In this document: one piece after another, positions 15,781-23,485 of the stretch
How positions within the stretch are numbered: the first letter of the stretch is position 1
How the letters are laid out: every line of letters begins with the position of its first letter
Assembly (NCBI RefSeq): GCF_020268605.1
Contig: NZ_CP084222.1
Coordinates: forward strand, 1,116,001 to 1,180,000
Direction: 5' to 3'
Source of the DNA: Arsenophonus apicola
Lineage (GTDB): Bacteria; Pseudomonadota; Gammaproteobacteria; Enterobacterales; Enterobacteriaceae
Length of the DNA: 64,000 nucleotides
Notes under the pieces: model-generated
Told to the model about the DNA's origin: nothing
Database searches by the model: none
What the model saw: the letters and a program-made list of their open reading frames with translations, nothing else
Made by a program: the position numbers and the translations under genes

Positions 15781-17154
15781 ATGGTCAACTATCAACTTGA
15801 GGCAAGCGTGATAGGGGGTTTGCTGATTTCAGGTTTAACGCCAGACGCCAGTGATGTATTGTCTACGCTTGAGCCTAATGCTTTTTCCTCCCATTTCTGT
15901 CGTGAAATCTACAAAATAATTCAATGCCAGGCTAAAACCAGAAGCATGATTGATATGGTGATGGTGGCTGAACAGATGGGAAAGGGTAATTTTATTCAGG
16001 TTATGTCGATGGCTAAAGATTGCCCGAGTGCAGCCAATTTGAAAGGTTATGCAAAAATGGTTGCTGAGAATTATCAACGACGGGAATTTTTAGCGATGAT
16101 AAATTCGGTCAAGGATGTTGTTGCTAATGGGTCTATCCAGTCAGCCACGCAGGCTATTGATGATTTTTTGTCGAAAGCGACAAAATTGCGAACTTCGAAA
16201 GAAGAAATCAAGCCTGTAAATTTGAAGGAACTTATTAGTGATTACACCGAGTTACTGGAAAATCGTCTACAAAACGGTGAACAGTCAAGCGCCTTAAAAA
16301 CAGGTATAAGTGAGCTGGATGAGATAACGGGAGGTATTAATCCGGTGGATTTAGTGATTGTTGCTGCCAGACCGGGTATGGGGAAAACCGAATTTGCATT
16401 GAAGATTGCCAGAAGTGTTGCCAGTCAGGAAATCAGGGACATAAATCAGCGGCGTGGCGTGCTTATTTTTTCAATGGAAATGGATTCAGGCCAAATCATT
16501 GAAAGACAGATTGCCCAGGCGTCAAATCTCCCCGTTTCAATGTTGAGAAATCCCTCACGATTAGAGCAGGAACACTGGAATAAGATAACTGGTGCGATTG
16601 GTTTGTTGCATGATTTAGATGTATGGATAGTGGATGCAAGTAAACTTACTGTTGAGCAGATAGCCTCTGTTGCCACCAGACAAAAAAAAGAATATCCCCA
16701 ACTGTCGTTAATCATGGTTGATTACCTCGGATTAATTGATAAACCGAGAGCTGAACGAAATGACCTTGCGATAGCGCATATTTCCGCGAATTTGAAACGG
16801 CTGGCAAAAACATTAAAAACGCCCGTAATCTCATTGAGCCAGTTATCAAGAGAGGTTGAAAAGCGGACAAACAAGCGCCCAGTTAACGCTGATTTACGGG
16901 ATTCTGGCAACGTTGAGCAAGATGCAGACAGCATTATCATGCTGTATCGTGACGGGGTTTATAACGAAAATTCACTCTCAGCGAAGTATGCTGAAATTAT
17001 TGTAACCAAAAATCGATTTGGCAAAACGGGTACGGTTTATCAGGAGTTTAAAAACGGTCATTTTATCGATACCAATCAACAGGAAGCAGGAGCAATCTCA
17101 CAATCATCTCATCAACAAAGTTTAAGGCGCTACGCTCAAGGCGCAACGATTTAA
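15781..17154 (+). CDS. DnaB-type replicative helicase
   Basis: 457 residues, like P22 gp12. The N-terminal DnaB domain starts at YQLEASVIGGLLI. The RecA-fold domain has a Walker A (AARPGMGKTEFALK) and a Walker B (LIMVDYLGLI). SLSQLSREVEKR, DLRDSGNVEQDADSIIMLYR and KNRFGKTGT are the typical helicase motifs. The ATG at 15781 begins one base after the O stop and is preferred to an upstream GTG in frame. The phage thus carries its own helicase rather than a P-type loader. Intact. Confidence 0.95.
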   Translation: MVNYQLEASVIGGLLISGLTPDASDVLSTLEPNAFSSHFCREIYKIIQCQAKTRSMIDMVMVAEQMGKGNFIQVMSMAKDCPSAANLKGYAKMVAENYQRREFLAMINSVKDVVANGSIQSATQAIDDFLSKATKLRTSKEEIKPVNLKELISDYTELLENRLQNGEQSSALKTGISELDEITGGINPVDLVIVAARPGMGKTEFALKIARSVASQEIRDINQRRGVLIFSMEMDSGQIIERQIAQASNLPVSMLRNPSRLEQEHWNKITGAIGLLHDLDVWIVDASKLTVEQIASVATRQKKEYPQLSLIMVDYLGLIDKPRAERNDLAIAHISANLKRLAKTLKTPVISLSQLSREVEKRTNKRPVNADLRDSGNVEQDADSIIMLYRDGVYNENSLSAKYAEIIVTKNRFGKTGTVYQEFKNGHFIDTNQQEAGAISQSSHQQSLRRYAQGATI

Positions 17155-17168
17155 TCAGGACCCCCCCA

Positions 17169-17399
17169 ATGAAATACCAAATTGAAGCAACCCTTGTTAA
17201 GGATGGCGGCGAGCCTGTGCATTGGTATCGCTTTAGCGACAAAGCACTATCAGAAAAAGATTGCCTGAAAATGTTATCCCAGCCGTCCATGTTCAAAATG
17301 CAATTTAGCGAGCTTGATTACTACTGGACTGCTGTCAATCTAAAAGCTGGAAAGCCAGCTCAAATCAAGTTGATAAATTTTATCTGTAAGGAGATTTAA
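17169..17399 (+). CDS. Nin-region hypothetical protein
   Basis: 76 residues (MKYQIEATLVKDGGEPVHWY, DYYWTAVNLKAGKPAQIK). AGGA lies ten bases upstream. It lies between the helicase and the Lar-like gene in a compact rightward operon. No domain recognised. Confidence 0.65.
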   Translation: MKYQIEATLVKDGGEPVHWYRFSDKALSEKDCLKMLSQPSMFKMQFSELDYYWTAVNLKAGKPAQIKLINFICKEI

Positions 17400-17400
17400 A

Positions 17401-17604
17401 GTGATTGTGAAAACAAGCGAGCTTAAAGACTGTCCGTTTTGTGGAAGTAATGATTGCTTGATTTGCACAATGAATGGGACACCAACAGTGAGGTTTGCTG
17501 ATGGTTATCAGGCTTTATGTCTGAAATGCGGAGTAAGAACGGCCTGGCATTCAAAAAGAAAAGAGGCGGTGAAAATTTGGAACAAGAGAGTTGATAATGA
17601 GTGA
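17401..17604 (+). CDS. Lar-like restriction-alleviation zinc-ribbon protein
   Basis: 67 residues from a GTG at 17401, with AAGGAG upstream. The pattern LKDCPFCGSNDCLI, YQALCLKCGVRTAW, KEAVKIWNKR is that of the Lar/DUF zinc-ribbon family. Rac-prophage Lar relieves type I restriction, but many small members of this family have no tested role, so activity against host restriction is only a suggestion. Confidence 0.75.
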   Translation: MIVKTSELKDCPFCGSNDCLICTMNGTPTVRFADGYQALCLKCGVRTAWHSKRKEAVKIWNKRVDNE

Positions 17605-17791
17605 AATCATGATTTTGTTATTGGGTGGCTGCTGGCTATTTATGTTACTCGGTATCAGTGTGACTGCGGGAATCTTTCTCTATGAAGAAAACGTCGAATT
17701 TCTCATTGCAAAGTTTATATCGATGCTAGCTTTCGCCTGTTGTATGGTTTTGGGTGTTTATTTCATGTATCAGTATTTTTCTAATTTATAA
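17597..17791 (+). CDS. Small membrane protein (two segments)
   Basis: 64 residues from the ATG at 17597, overlapping the preceding stop region. Two hydrophobic helices (MILLLGGCWLFMLLGISVTA and AKFISMLAFACCMVLGVYFM) are separated by an acidic loop. It lies in the nin-type operon. Function unknown. Confidence 0.6.
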   Translation: MSEIMILLLGGCWLFMLLGISVTAGIFLYEENVEFLIAKFISMLAFACCMVLGVYFMYQYFSNL

Positions 17792-17802
17792 CATGGAGAA
17801 AT

Positions 17803-18237
17803 ATGGAAGAAAACTTACTCTTCCACGAATCAACTAAACAATCCGTCTGGCAAACTTTAAAAGCTGTTCTTGCAACAAACCAACCGCATCAACTTGTTAT
17901 CAAGCCCTTCAAGCAGACTCGAAGCCTATCGCAAAATGCACTTTTTCATTTGTGGGCATCTGAGATAAGCAAATATCTGTGTGCAAATGACGCTAATTAC
18001 ACTCCAGAGCAGGTGAAAGAAATGTTGAAACATACATTCTTAGGTTATGAAGTTGTAGAGCGTATCGATGTGACCACACAGCAGCCAGAGCGCGTCAGAA
18101 CGCTCAGGAGGACATCAAAACTTGATACGGGGGAAATGCATGTCTTTATGCAAAAAGTGGAATGTTGGGCGATTGGCATACGTTGTTTTGTGACGATACC
18201 GGAAAGTTCGGAGTATATGAAATTAAAACAGGCATAG
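17803..18237 (+). CDS. ninB: NinB recombination protein
   Basis: 144 residues, matching the length of lambda NinB. The motif RSLSQNALFHLWASEISKYL corresponds to the NinB signature (RSLDQNRKLWACLGDVS). NinB (Orf) binds ssDNA/SSB and can replace RecFOR functions in phage recombination. It sits in the nin-type region between the helicase and Q. Intact. Confidence 0.85.
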   Translation: MEENLLFHESTKQSVWQTLKAVLATNQPHQLVIKPFKQTRSLSQNALFHLWASEISKYLCANDANYTPEQVKEMLKHTFLGYEVVERIDVTTQQPERVRTLRRTSKLDTGEMHVFMQKVECWAIGIRCFVTIPESSEYMKLKQA

Positions 18238-18246
18238 GAAAATTAA

Positions 18247-18720
18247 ATGGCACTAAAAAGGGATAAATACGATGCCGTGTTCTCTGAATTAGTTCGCGAA
18301 AGAACGAACTGGATATGTGATTATTGCGGACGACATTTTCAGCATGAACGCGCTAAGCTGCACTGCTCACACTTCAAATCAAGACGACATAAAGCCACCC
18401 GTTATCACCCCTTAAATAGTTTTTCGCACTGTCAAGGCTGTCATCGTAAATTAGGCGAAGACCCTTACGAGTTTACCGCGCATGCAGAAATTACCTACGG
18501 TGAGATGACCATTGCCAAAATAGCGATGCTAGCAAATACCCCTGTAAGGCTCAAGGTGGGTGAAATGGATGAAATCTACCGTCAAATGAAAAGTGAGCTA
18601 AAAAGAATGAAAACGATGCGACTTAAAGGTTTTTTAGGGCGCATTGAGTTTTTCTTGCCGGATTGGTATCAGGCCGGCATTACCTTTCGAATGGGCGAAG
18701 AAAAAGCCCACACACTTTAA
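18247..18720 (+). CDS. NinG/HNH-like nuclease
   Basis: 157 residues. Zinc-binding pairs (ICDYC and CQGC) surround an HCSH motif (LHCSHFKSRRHKATRYHPLN), which fits HNH-type and NinG (Rap)-type phage nucleases. Position directly after ninB supports a NinG role, that is a Holliday-junction or structure-specific nuclease. It is shorter than lambda NinG (204 residues). Either label is possible. Confidence 0.7.
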   Translation: MALKRDKYDAVFSELVRERTNWICDYCGRHFQHERAKLHCSHFKSRRHKATRYHPLNSFSHCQGCHRKLGEDPYEFTAHAEITYGEMTIAKIAMLANTPVRLKVGEMDEIYRQMKSELKRMKTMRLKGFLGRIEFFLPDWYQAGITFRMGEEKAHTL

Positions 18721-18787
18721 AACACCATTACTATTCAACGCAGGGCATTGATACCATGCCTCAATTCATATTTTTGCCGGAGGGGAG

Positions 18788-19135
18788 ATGAGTAGGCACG
18801 TAAAAGATTTACTGGAAGCATGGGGAAACTGGAGCATGAGCCGCATTGGAACCGAGTACAAAGGTATGTCTACCATTGCTCCTATTAAATTCGATGATGA
18901 CAGACCTTGGCTAAGTGATGAGGAAGGCGAAATAGTTGATAAGGCCGTAGCAGGATTAAAGAAATATGACATCGATGGATATAACATTATTTGCTTACAT
19001 TATCAGCATCATATTTCATGCCGAATGATAGCTAAAAACTGGAAGAAAAGACCTGATTATATCACGGCTTACATGGGTAGGGCTGAATCCTACATAGCGG
19101 GCACAGTTCACACACTCCTTAAAGCAACAAATTGA
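18788..19135 (+). CDS. Q: Q-type late antitermination protein
   Basis: 115 residues. The pattern LLEAWGNWSMSRIG, IICLHYQHHISCRMIAKNWK, and YITAYMGRAESYIAGTV is that of the Q proteins of phages such as 21 and 82. Q binds at the late promoter and lets RNA polymerase read through into the lysis and structural genes. The ATG has GGAGGGG upstream. It is the last gene of the early right operon. Intact. Confidence 0.85.
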   Translation: MSRHVKDLLEAWGNWSMSRIGTEYKGMSTIAPIKFDDDRPWLSDEEGEIVDKAVAGLKKYDIDGYNIICLHYQHHISCRMIAKNWKKRPDYITAYMGRAESYIAGTVHTLLKATN

Positions 19136-19161
19136 CAACACCGTATAGACTATCGTATGCT
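19132..19161 (+). promoter_or_regulatory. Promoter of C4 leader 2
   Basis: TTGACA (19132-19137), 18 bases, TATGCT (19156-19161). It overlaps the last codons of Q and starts the leader in front of the BRO-type gene. Confidence 0.7.
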
Positions 19162-19168
19162 GACCGCA

Positions 19169-19317
19169 CTAGAATTCACAAGCGGTCATCCGCACCCGAT
19201 AGCCCTGCGGCTTTTTTATGCCTATAAAACGGCGTAAGCACATCCGAAGGCCGGGTGGAGAGGCGTAATAAAACACCCGAAAGGGGAATATGCCCGGAGC
19301 GTCTTGTGAAGCTCTAG
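19169..19317 (+). ncRNA. C4-type antisense RNA, unit 2
   Basis: CTAG (19169-19172) and TTCACAAG (19175-19182) can pair with CTTGTGAA (19303-19310) and CTAG (19314-19317), enclosing a terminator-like hairpin (19190-19217) and a second hairpin region. The antisense strand also matches TTCGCAAG at 19362-19369, where AAGGAG is the ribosome site of the BRO-type gene, with one G-U pair. The order promoter - sense copy - hairpins - antisense copy - target is the same as in units 1 and 3, with a different pairing sequence. Confidence 0.72.
19190..19217 (+). terminator. Intrinsic terminator inside C4 leader 2
   Basis: CCGCA, an 11-base loop, TGCGG, then CTTTTTTA. The loop and stem are nearly identical to the terminator of unit 3 (53809-53837), though on the other strand. 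Confidence 0.65.
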
Positions 19318-19379
19318 TTGACGCCCGGCTACCAGCTACTGACTGGCAGACGTAACTAAAATTCGCAAGGAGTTTAATC

Positions 19380-20147
19380 ATGGCTACTATAGCTATTAAA
19401 TCTGTTGAATTTAAATTTGAAGATCAAGACATTCGTACAATCATCAGCAATGGTGAACCGTGGTTTATCGCAGAAGATATTTGCAATGTTCTTCAATTAA
19501 GTAATCCCTCTATGTCATTGAAATCATTAGATGAAGATGAACGGTCTAAGTTTAACTTAGGGCGTCAAGGTGATGCTAATATCATCAACGAGTCTGGTCT
19601 TTACACTCTAGTATTACGGTGTCGTGATGCTGTTAAGCAGGGGACTTTACCTTGGCGATTTCGTAAATGGGTAACAAATGAAGTCCTTCCATCGATCCGC
19701 AAAACGGGTAAGTATGAGCACCCGCAATATTCTCCAGAAGCCAGAGAATTATTAACCGCAGATGACACCTCACATCTTTCTCGTTTAATTTGGACGATGG
19801 CCAACGGCTTCCGATTTGAGCGTTCATGGACACAAGGCATCTGGTATGCTTTACGTCATGCAACAGGCGTAGAGTCACCACAAAACTTTGAAGTTAACCA
19901 GATACCGATAATAGCAAAAGAATGCGAAAAGATTTATAACTTCACCAATGGCGTTAAAGAAGCGATCTATGAAGCGGAGAAACAGGCCGTAAGGCGAGTA
20001 CTACGCAAACGTGAGGACGCAGAGAAGGTTTTAGCTGAGATGAAACAATTACTTAAAGAGAGTAATCAGGAGCATACCTTTGTTTTGACCGATACATTAG
20101 CACGCTGGCAACAAGCAGAGATACAGCAATTTTTACAGCGGCGTTAA
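19380..20147 (+). CDS. BRO-N / P22AR_C antirepressor
   Basis: 255 residues. The N-terminal BRO domain (GEPWFIAEDICNVLQLSNPS, LVLRCRDAVKQGTLPWRFRK, EVLPSIRKTGKY) binds DNA in phage and viral regulators. The C-terminal half (LIWTMANGFRFERSWTQGIW and a long helical tail ending WQQAEIQQFLQRR) is the same module that ends the Rha protein at 52899-53675. AAGGAG precedes the ATG and lies in the proposed C4 target. It probably antagonises a repressor when released from C4 control. Intact. Confidence 0.87.
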   Translation: MATIAIKSVEFKFEDQDIRTIISNGEPWFIAEDICNVLQLSNPSMSLKSLDEDERSKFNLGRQGDANIINESGLYTLVLRCRDAVKQGTLPWRFRKWVTNEVLPSIRKTGKYEHPQYSPEARELLTADDTSHLSRLIWTMANGFRFERSWTQGIWYALRHATGVESPQNFEVNQIPIIAKECEKIYNFTNGVKEAIYEAEKQAVRRVLRKREDAEKVLAEMKQLLKESNQEHTFVLTDTLARWQQAEIQQFLQRR

Positions 20148-20174
20148 ATACTGATCAAATCCTCAGTAAAATAC

Positions 20175-20204
20175 TTGACTGTCCGTACATCCGTACAGTA
20201 TTAT
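20175..20204 (+). promoter_or_regulatory. Candidate late promoter pR'
   Basis: TTGACT (20175-20180), 18 bases, TATTAT (20199-20204). The spacer holds a tandem repeat of TCCGTACA. A terminator follows 50 bases downstream and then the late genes, as expected for a Q-dependent late promoter; the position after the BRO gene rather than directly after Q is unusual. Confidence 0.6.
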
Positions 20205-20255
20205 ATGCTATAGTAGCGTAAAGCTATTGAGTTAGCGCTTAAACATATATTAGAA

Positions 20256-20278
20256 CCTCGCTTTTTGCGGGGTTTTTT
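20256..20278 (+). terminator. Intrinsic terminator (tR'-like)
   Basis: CCTCGC-TTTTT-GCGGGG followed by TTTTTT. It follows the candidate late promoter, so it would be the barrier that Q overcomes. Confidence 0.85.
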
Positions 20279-20372
20279 GTTGCTTCATTAACCAAATAAT
20301 AATATCTTATCAACGCACTACTTTTTGTAAGCTCGTATGGTACATATAGGTAAATAAGGCAGTAGTGCATAG

Positions 20373-20398
20373 CCCCATGTGAAAGCGTGGGGTTTTAC
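20373..20398 (+). terminator. Intrinsic terminator
   Basis: CCCCATG, a six-base loop, CGTGGGG, then TTTTAC. It faces rightward just before the leftward gene at 20402. Confidence 0.6.
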
Positions 20399-20401
20399 TT
20401 T

Positions 20402-20665
20402 TTATGCTATTTTGAAAACGGATTGATAGCCGTGATTATATGACTCAAAAGCATCTTTATGACGAAGAGCGCCAGCTTGACTATCTGAAATTTGAGTTAA
20501 AACTGAGTCGTCATAAGCTTTTTGCGCTCCAGTAAGCGCATGGTGACGACCTAATTCATAGGCGCATCCCGCACATTTGTGACGACTATTTTGACCTTGA
20601 TTATTAGAAAGAGATGTAAATAAATGGTTGTAGCGATGAGGCTTTTGACAAATATTCTTATTCAT
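20402..20665 (-). CDS. Conserved phage hypothetical protein (HKCAGCAYELG type)
   Basis: 87 residues from the ATG at 20665. The central motif HKCAGCAYELGRHHALTG and the tail DSQAGALRHKDAFESYNHGY recur in many bacterial and phage proteins of unknown function. The two cysteines and histidines suggest a metal site. It is read against the late operon, so it is probably expressed in lysogens. Function unknown. Confidence 0.65.
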   Translation of the reverse strand: MNKNICQKPHRYNHLFTSLSNNQGQNSRHKCAGCAYELGRHHALTGAQKAYDDSVLTQISDSQAGALRHKDAFESYNHGYQSVFKIA

Positions 20666-20764
20666 TAAAATCAGTCCTGTATATAAACAGGGCTTTACAC
20701 AGATCACCAAGTGAAATAAACTAAATGCGTGATCACATGTAAAACCTTGTCGTTTTATCTTCTG

Positions 20765-20790
20765 TCCCTGATAGTTGTCGCTATCAGGGA
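20765..20790. repeat. Perfect 10-bp hairpin
   Basis: TCCCTGATAG-TTGTCG-CTATCAGGGA. There is no T run behind it. It lies in the 340-bp stretch 20666-21006, which holds no gene. Confidence 0.55.
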
Positions 20791-20863
20791 TTCCTATATA
20801 TAGTATTTAGTATTCAAAATATATACTATATGTCGTTATTATATTCTTGAGCAAAAAAAGATC

Positions 20864-20919
20864 AACGAAAAGATCGACTTACGAATTTTCACCCCTTGTT
20901 GATGGTGGGGCTTTTCGTT
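20864..20919 (+). terminator. Nested hairpin ahead of the late genes
   Basis: Outer stem AACGAAAAG (20864-20872) with CTTTTCGTT (20911-20919); inner stem CCCC (20892-20895) with GGGG (20907-20910). The inner stem followed by CTTTT could terminate; the outer stem would compete with it. A regulatory role is inferred. Confidence 0.45.
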
Positions 20920-21006
20920 TTCGCCACCGCAAAACTGTCAGTTCAAATAGCTTAAACAAGTAAGGCGGCTGTCTTCCTGTTTAATTGTTAAACATGAGGT
21001 TAAAGT

Positions 21007-21252
21007 ATGGACGAACGTATAGAAGTATTAGAAAGTAGAATAGCTGAATTGGAAAAACAGTTCACAGAGATGAATAAGGTGAACTGCTGTACTAAATCAG
21101 AACATGGTGTTAATGCTATTGTTCAAAACGTTTTAGATTTAACCCGAGTAAAAAAGGCTACATCCAATTTTAAAACAAATTGTAAAGTCAATTATCAACA
21201 CAGTGTCGATGCGGGGATGTGTATTAAAGCTGATTTGCGTCAATCAGCTTAA
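21007..21252 (+). CDS. Short coiled-coil protein
   Basis: 81 residues. The first 25 form a clear heptad pattern (MDERIEVLESRIAELEKQFT) like SlyX-type small coiled coils. The rest is polar with cysteines (VNCCTKSEHG, NCKVNY). AGGTT lies upstream of the ATG. First gene of the late region, function unknown. Confidence 0.6.
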   Translation: MDERIEVLESRIAELEKQFTEMNKVNCCTKSEHGVNAIVQNVLDLTRVKKATSNFKTNCKVNYQHSVDAGMCIKADLRQSA

Positions 21253-21445
21253 TATTTTTAACTACGTCTTTCATTATTGGTGAGTTAATCTCTGACAGCC
21301 CATCTAACACAACTTGTCTTTTCTCATAGTCAGTTGCAATTATCGCCAATAAAACTTGCTTAATAGCTACAAGCTCGTGTACAATGGGTTCTGGAATAGA
21401 TTTATTCATGTTAAATTTAAATGGGTAAAATTTTTTCTCAATCAT
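21224..21445 (-). CDS. Possible leftward small protein
   Basis: 73 residues (PIVHELVAIKQVLLAIIATD in the middle). It overlaps the end of the preceding gene by 29 bases on the other strand. The ribosome site is weak. The regular amphipathic sequence argues for a real protein, but this is uncertain. Confidence 0.4.
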   Translation of the reverse strand: MIEKKFYPFKFNMNKSIPEPIVHELVAIKQVLLAIIATDYEKRQVVLDGLSEINSPIMKDVVKNIKLIDANQL

Positions 21446-21477
21446 TTTTTCATTCTCTAGTTTATTAATTTAAGTAT

Positions 21478-21499
21478 CAGCTAATTCATCAATTAGCTG
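21478..21499. repeat. 9-bp perfect hairpin upstream of holin
   Basis: CAGCTAATT-CATC-AATTAGCTG. No T run follows; it may be an mRNA stability or processing signal for the lysis transcript. Confidence 0.4.
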
Positions 21500-21571
21500 T
21501 ATCGCAATCTTAGCTTAATTTAATCAAATTAACATTTATTCAAAGCAATGGAACCCTCAATAGGAGGGTAT

Positions 21572-21793
21572 ATGCGTATGTCTGAAAAATACTCAACACC
21601 TACCGCCTACCTTTGGGGCATCATGACGACTGTTCTAGGTTTCTTTACCCTTGAGCAGTGGGTAGCCGTAGTAGGCATTGTCTGCACGATAGGGACATTT
21701 TTAATCAACGTGTACTACCGCAAAAAGGAGTACAAACTTAAGGAGCGTCAATATGAAAATACCGAAAAAAATATTGATGGCAACAGGCGGTAG
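21572..21793 (+). CDS. Holin
   Basis: 73 residues from the ATG at 21572 (TAGGAGG upstream). Two hydrophobic segments (AYLWGIMTTVLGFF and WVAVVGIVCTIGTFLINVYY) are followed by a strongly basic, charged tail, typical of class II phage holins. It overlaps the endolysin start by 41 bases. It would set lysis timing by permeabilising or depolarising the inner membrane; with a SAR endolysin it is likely a pinholin. Confidence 0.85.
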   Translation: MRMSEKYSTPTAYLWGIMTTVLGFFTLEQWVAVVGIVCTIGTFLINVYYRKKEYKLKERQYENTEKNIDGNRR

Positions 21794-22235
21794 TGCATTG
21801 CTTTTAGCGTCAAGCATGATAACCCATTTCGAAGGGCTGAGACTTAAGCCCTATTTCGATGGTGGCGGTGTGCTTTCTGTTTGTTACGGTCACACAGGTA
21901 ACGATATTCACCGTAACCGGACTTACACACAAGAAGATTGTGATAAGTGGCTTGATGACGATTTGAAGGTGGTTAAACGGTATGTTGACCCGCTGGTCAA
22001 GGTCAATATCAACACACTGACTCAAGCAGCGCTTTATTCATTTTCTTACAACGTGGGTGTGGGAAATTTTGCCAAATCGACATTACTCAAAAAGCTCAAC
22101 GCTGATGACCGAAAAGGCGCTTGTGAAGAAATGAAACGCTGGGTTTATGTCGATGGCAGAAAGTGGAAAGGATTAATGACCCGTCGGGAAATAGAGAGCG
22201 TAATATGTTATGGAGACCTTACGCATTTGGCGTAG
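21753..22235 (+). CDS. SAR endolysin (GH24 lysozyme, R21 type)
   Basis: 160 residues. The N-terminus (KKILMATGGSALLLASSMIT) is a weakly hydrophobic, glycine-rich signal-anchor-release segment. The GH24 catalytic region follows: HFEGLRLKPYFDGGGVLSVC with Glu and Asp in place; the usual catalytic Thr of the E-D-T triad is Ser here, a conservative change. It degrades peptidoglycan once released from the membrane. Overlaps holin and Rz. Intact. Confidence 0.92.
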   Translation: MKIPKKILMATGGSALLLASSMITHFEGLRLKPYFDGGGVLSVCYGHTGNDIHRNRTYTQEDCDKWLDDDLKVVKRYVDPLVKVNINTLTQAALYSFSYNVGVGNFAKSTLLKKLNADDRKGACEEMKRWVYVDGRKWKGLMTRREIESVICYGDLTHLA

Positions 22236-22585
22236 TGATTATTGTGGGGTTAATCGTCTGGGCGTCTTGGTTGTTGACATCCTTAAACGAAGTCAAGGCA
22301 TTAAATAAAAACCTCACCGTTGACCTCAATAAACAGATAGCCATCACCACTAATGCTTTTCAGTCAATGAAGGTAATCAATGATATTGCACGAATTAATA
22401 GTGAGACCCGTCAGCGTAAAGCAGTTGACTCTCAGGCAACACAAGCAGCAATTAAAACGCATGTCGTCCATCAGGATTGTGCCAATCGCATTATTCCTCA
22501 TGGGGCTATTGTCGAGTTGCAGCAGCACACGAAACGAATACGTTCAGACGCCTCACATTCCGATACCCCCTTACCTACTCGCTGA
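22205..22585 (+). CDS. Rz: Rz inner-membrane spanin
   Basis: 126 residues from the ATG at 22205. One N-terminal membrane segment (AFGVVIIVGLIVWASWLL) is followed by a coiled-coil periplasmic domain. It starts inside the endolysin gene and contains the Rz1 start in another frame, the typical spanin layout. Together with Rz1 it fuses inner and outer membranes at lysis. Confidence 0.85.
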   Translation: MLWRPYAFGVVIIVGLIVWASWLLTSLNEVKALNKNLTVDLNKQIAITTNAFQSMKVINDIARINSETRQRKAVDSQATQAAIKTHVVHQDCANRIIPHGAIVELQQHTKRIRSDASHSDTPLPTR

Positions 22586-22766
22586 TTGCTTACCGCCAGC
22601 CATCACAGATATGATGACATGGCGTGATAGTCTGGTACTCAATGAGCAGTTACTGACAGTGATTGAGCTGTGTAATCTTGACAAACAGGCGATAAGGCGA
22701 ATTGAAGAAAGTAGTTATAAAAATTTAAATGATATGATTGAGCCACCCCACAATTTAGTGAGATAG
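22461..22766 (+). CDS. Rz1: Rz1 outer-membrane spanin lipoprotein
   Basis: 101 residues from the ATG at 22461, nested in Rz in the +1 frame. A lipoprotein signal peptide with lipobox (ALFLMGLLSSCSS) precedes a proline-containing stretch (HIPIPPYLLADCLPP). It extends well beyond the Rz stop, so it is longer than lambda Rz1 (60 residues). Confidence 0.85.
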   Translation: MSSIRIVPIALFLMGLLSSCSSTRNEYVQTPHIPIPPYLLADCLPPAITDMMTWRDSLVLNEQLLTVIELCNLDKQAIRRIEESSYKNLNDMIEPPHNLVR

Positions 22767-22862
22767 CTCAACAAGATTATTTCGCCTTGGAAAATATTGG
22801 TTAAAAACTAAAAGCAGATAAATCTTCTGCAAGAAAATATTAAAAACGAATATTACCAGTTT

Positions 22863-23063
22863 TTATCTTGGACAAATAAGCTGCACTTCTCCATCTGGCT
22901 GGATGAAATGACCTAATGCTTCAGTTTTTCCAAACTGAGTATCACAAAAATATTTTGGTTCATTTTTAGTTTGGGACTGCTCTTGGTTATTTTCTTGAGC
23001 TAATGCGGTTAAGCATGTAGATAGAATAGAACAAATAATTATTGATTTTGATAATAGTCTCAT
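22863..23063 (-). CDS. Small secreted protein (moron candidate)
   Basis: 66 residues with a clear signal peptide (MRLLSKSIIICSILSTCLTA, cleavage after ALA). The mature part is about 44 residues with two cysteines (KYFCDTQ and LICPR), likely a disulphide. The ATG has AGGAGT upstream. It is read against the late operon and separate from it, as expected for a lysogen-expressed cargo gene. No family recognised. Confidence 0.65.
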   Translation of the reverse strand: MRLLSKSIIICSILSTCLTALAQENNQEQSQTKNEPKYFCDTQFGKTEALGHFIQPDGEVQLICPR

Positions 23064-23485
23064 TTGTAACTCCTATTTGGTTAATGAAATAATATTCAAA
23101 GTATCGTTCAGATATTAAATATTTCAACTAATTTTCGTTACTGCGCCCTCACTGCGCATTAATCAAACACAGAACCTAACAGAAAGTCGAGCCTGAGAAT
23201 TGCCGTTTAAAATGGTACTTTTCTGTGGGCGGCTTTTCTGTGTGAGCAGGCTCGACTTTCTGTAAGGAAAAGTACGATGAAAGCAGTAACAACTATGAGC
23301 AATGTTAAAATCTATTAATTAACAATTTTAAAACTTACCACCCAGCGTACCACATGCGCAACTAATCCAAACATCGAACCCGTTATTTAGGAATGAGCCT
23401 TTGAGGTAATCAGTTTTGCTGATGTCACTTCGATGGGCTGATTTCCTATGTGGCAAAGGTTCATTACCTAAGTAAGGAAGACATC
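23064..23485 (+). other. Structured leader before the BRO-like pseudogene
   Basis: No long gene. A 17-bp inverted repeat lies at 23179-23263. After it AAGGA and a 13-codon frame start at 23277. Further on, AATGAGCCTTTG (about 23391) can pair with CAAAGGTTCATT (about 23455) with one G-U pair. It resembles the other antirepressor leaders in plan but has no clear C4 triple match. Confidence 0.45.
23179..23263. repeat. 17-bp perfect inverted repeat
   Basis: ACAGAAAGTCGAGCCTG (23179-23195) and its exact complement (23247-23263) enclose a 51-base loop. It sits directly ahead of a ribosome site (AAGGA). Confidence 0.7.

Noticed and set aside
20179..20198. LexA box-like CTGT...ACAG
   Set aside because: The spacing is 12 bases between CTGT and ACAG instead of 8, so it does not fit the SOS box.
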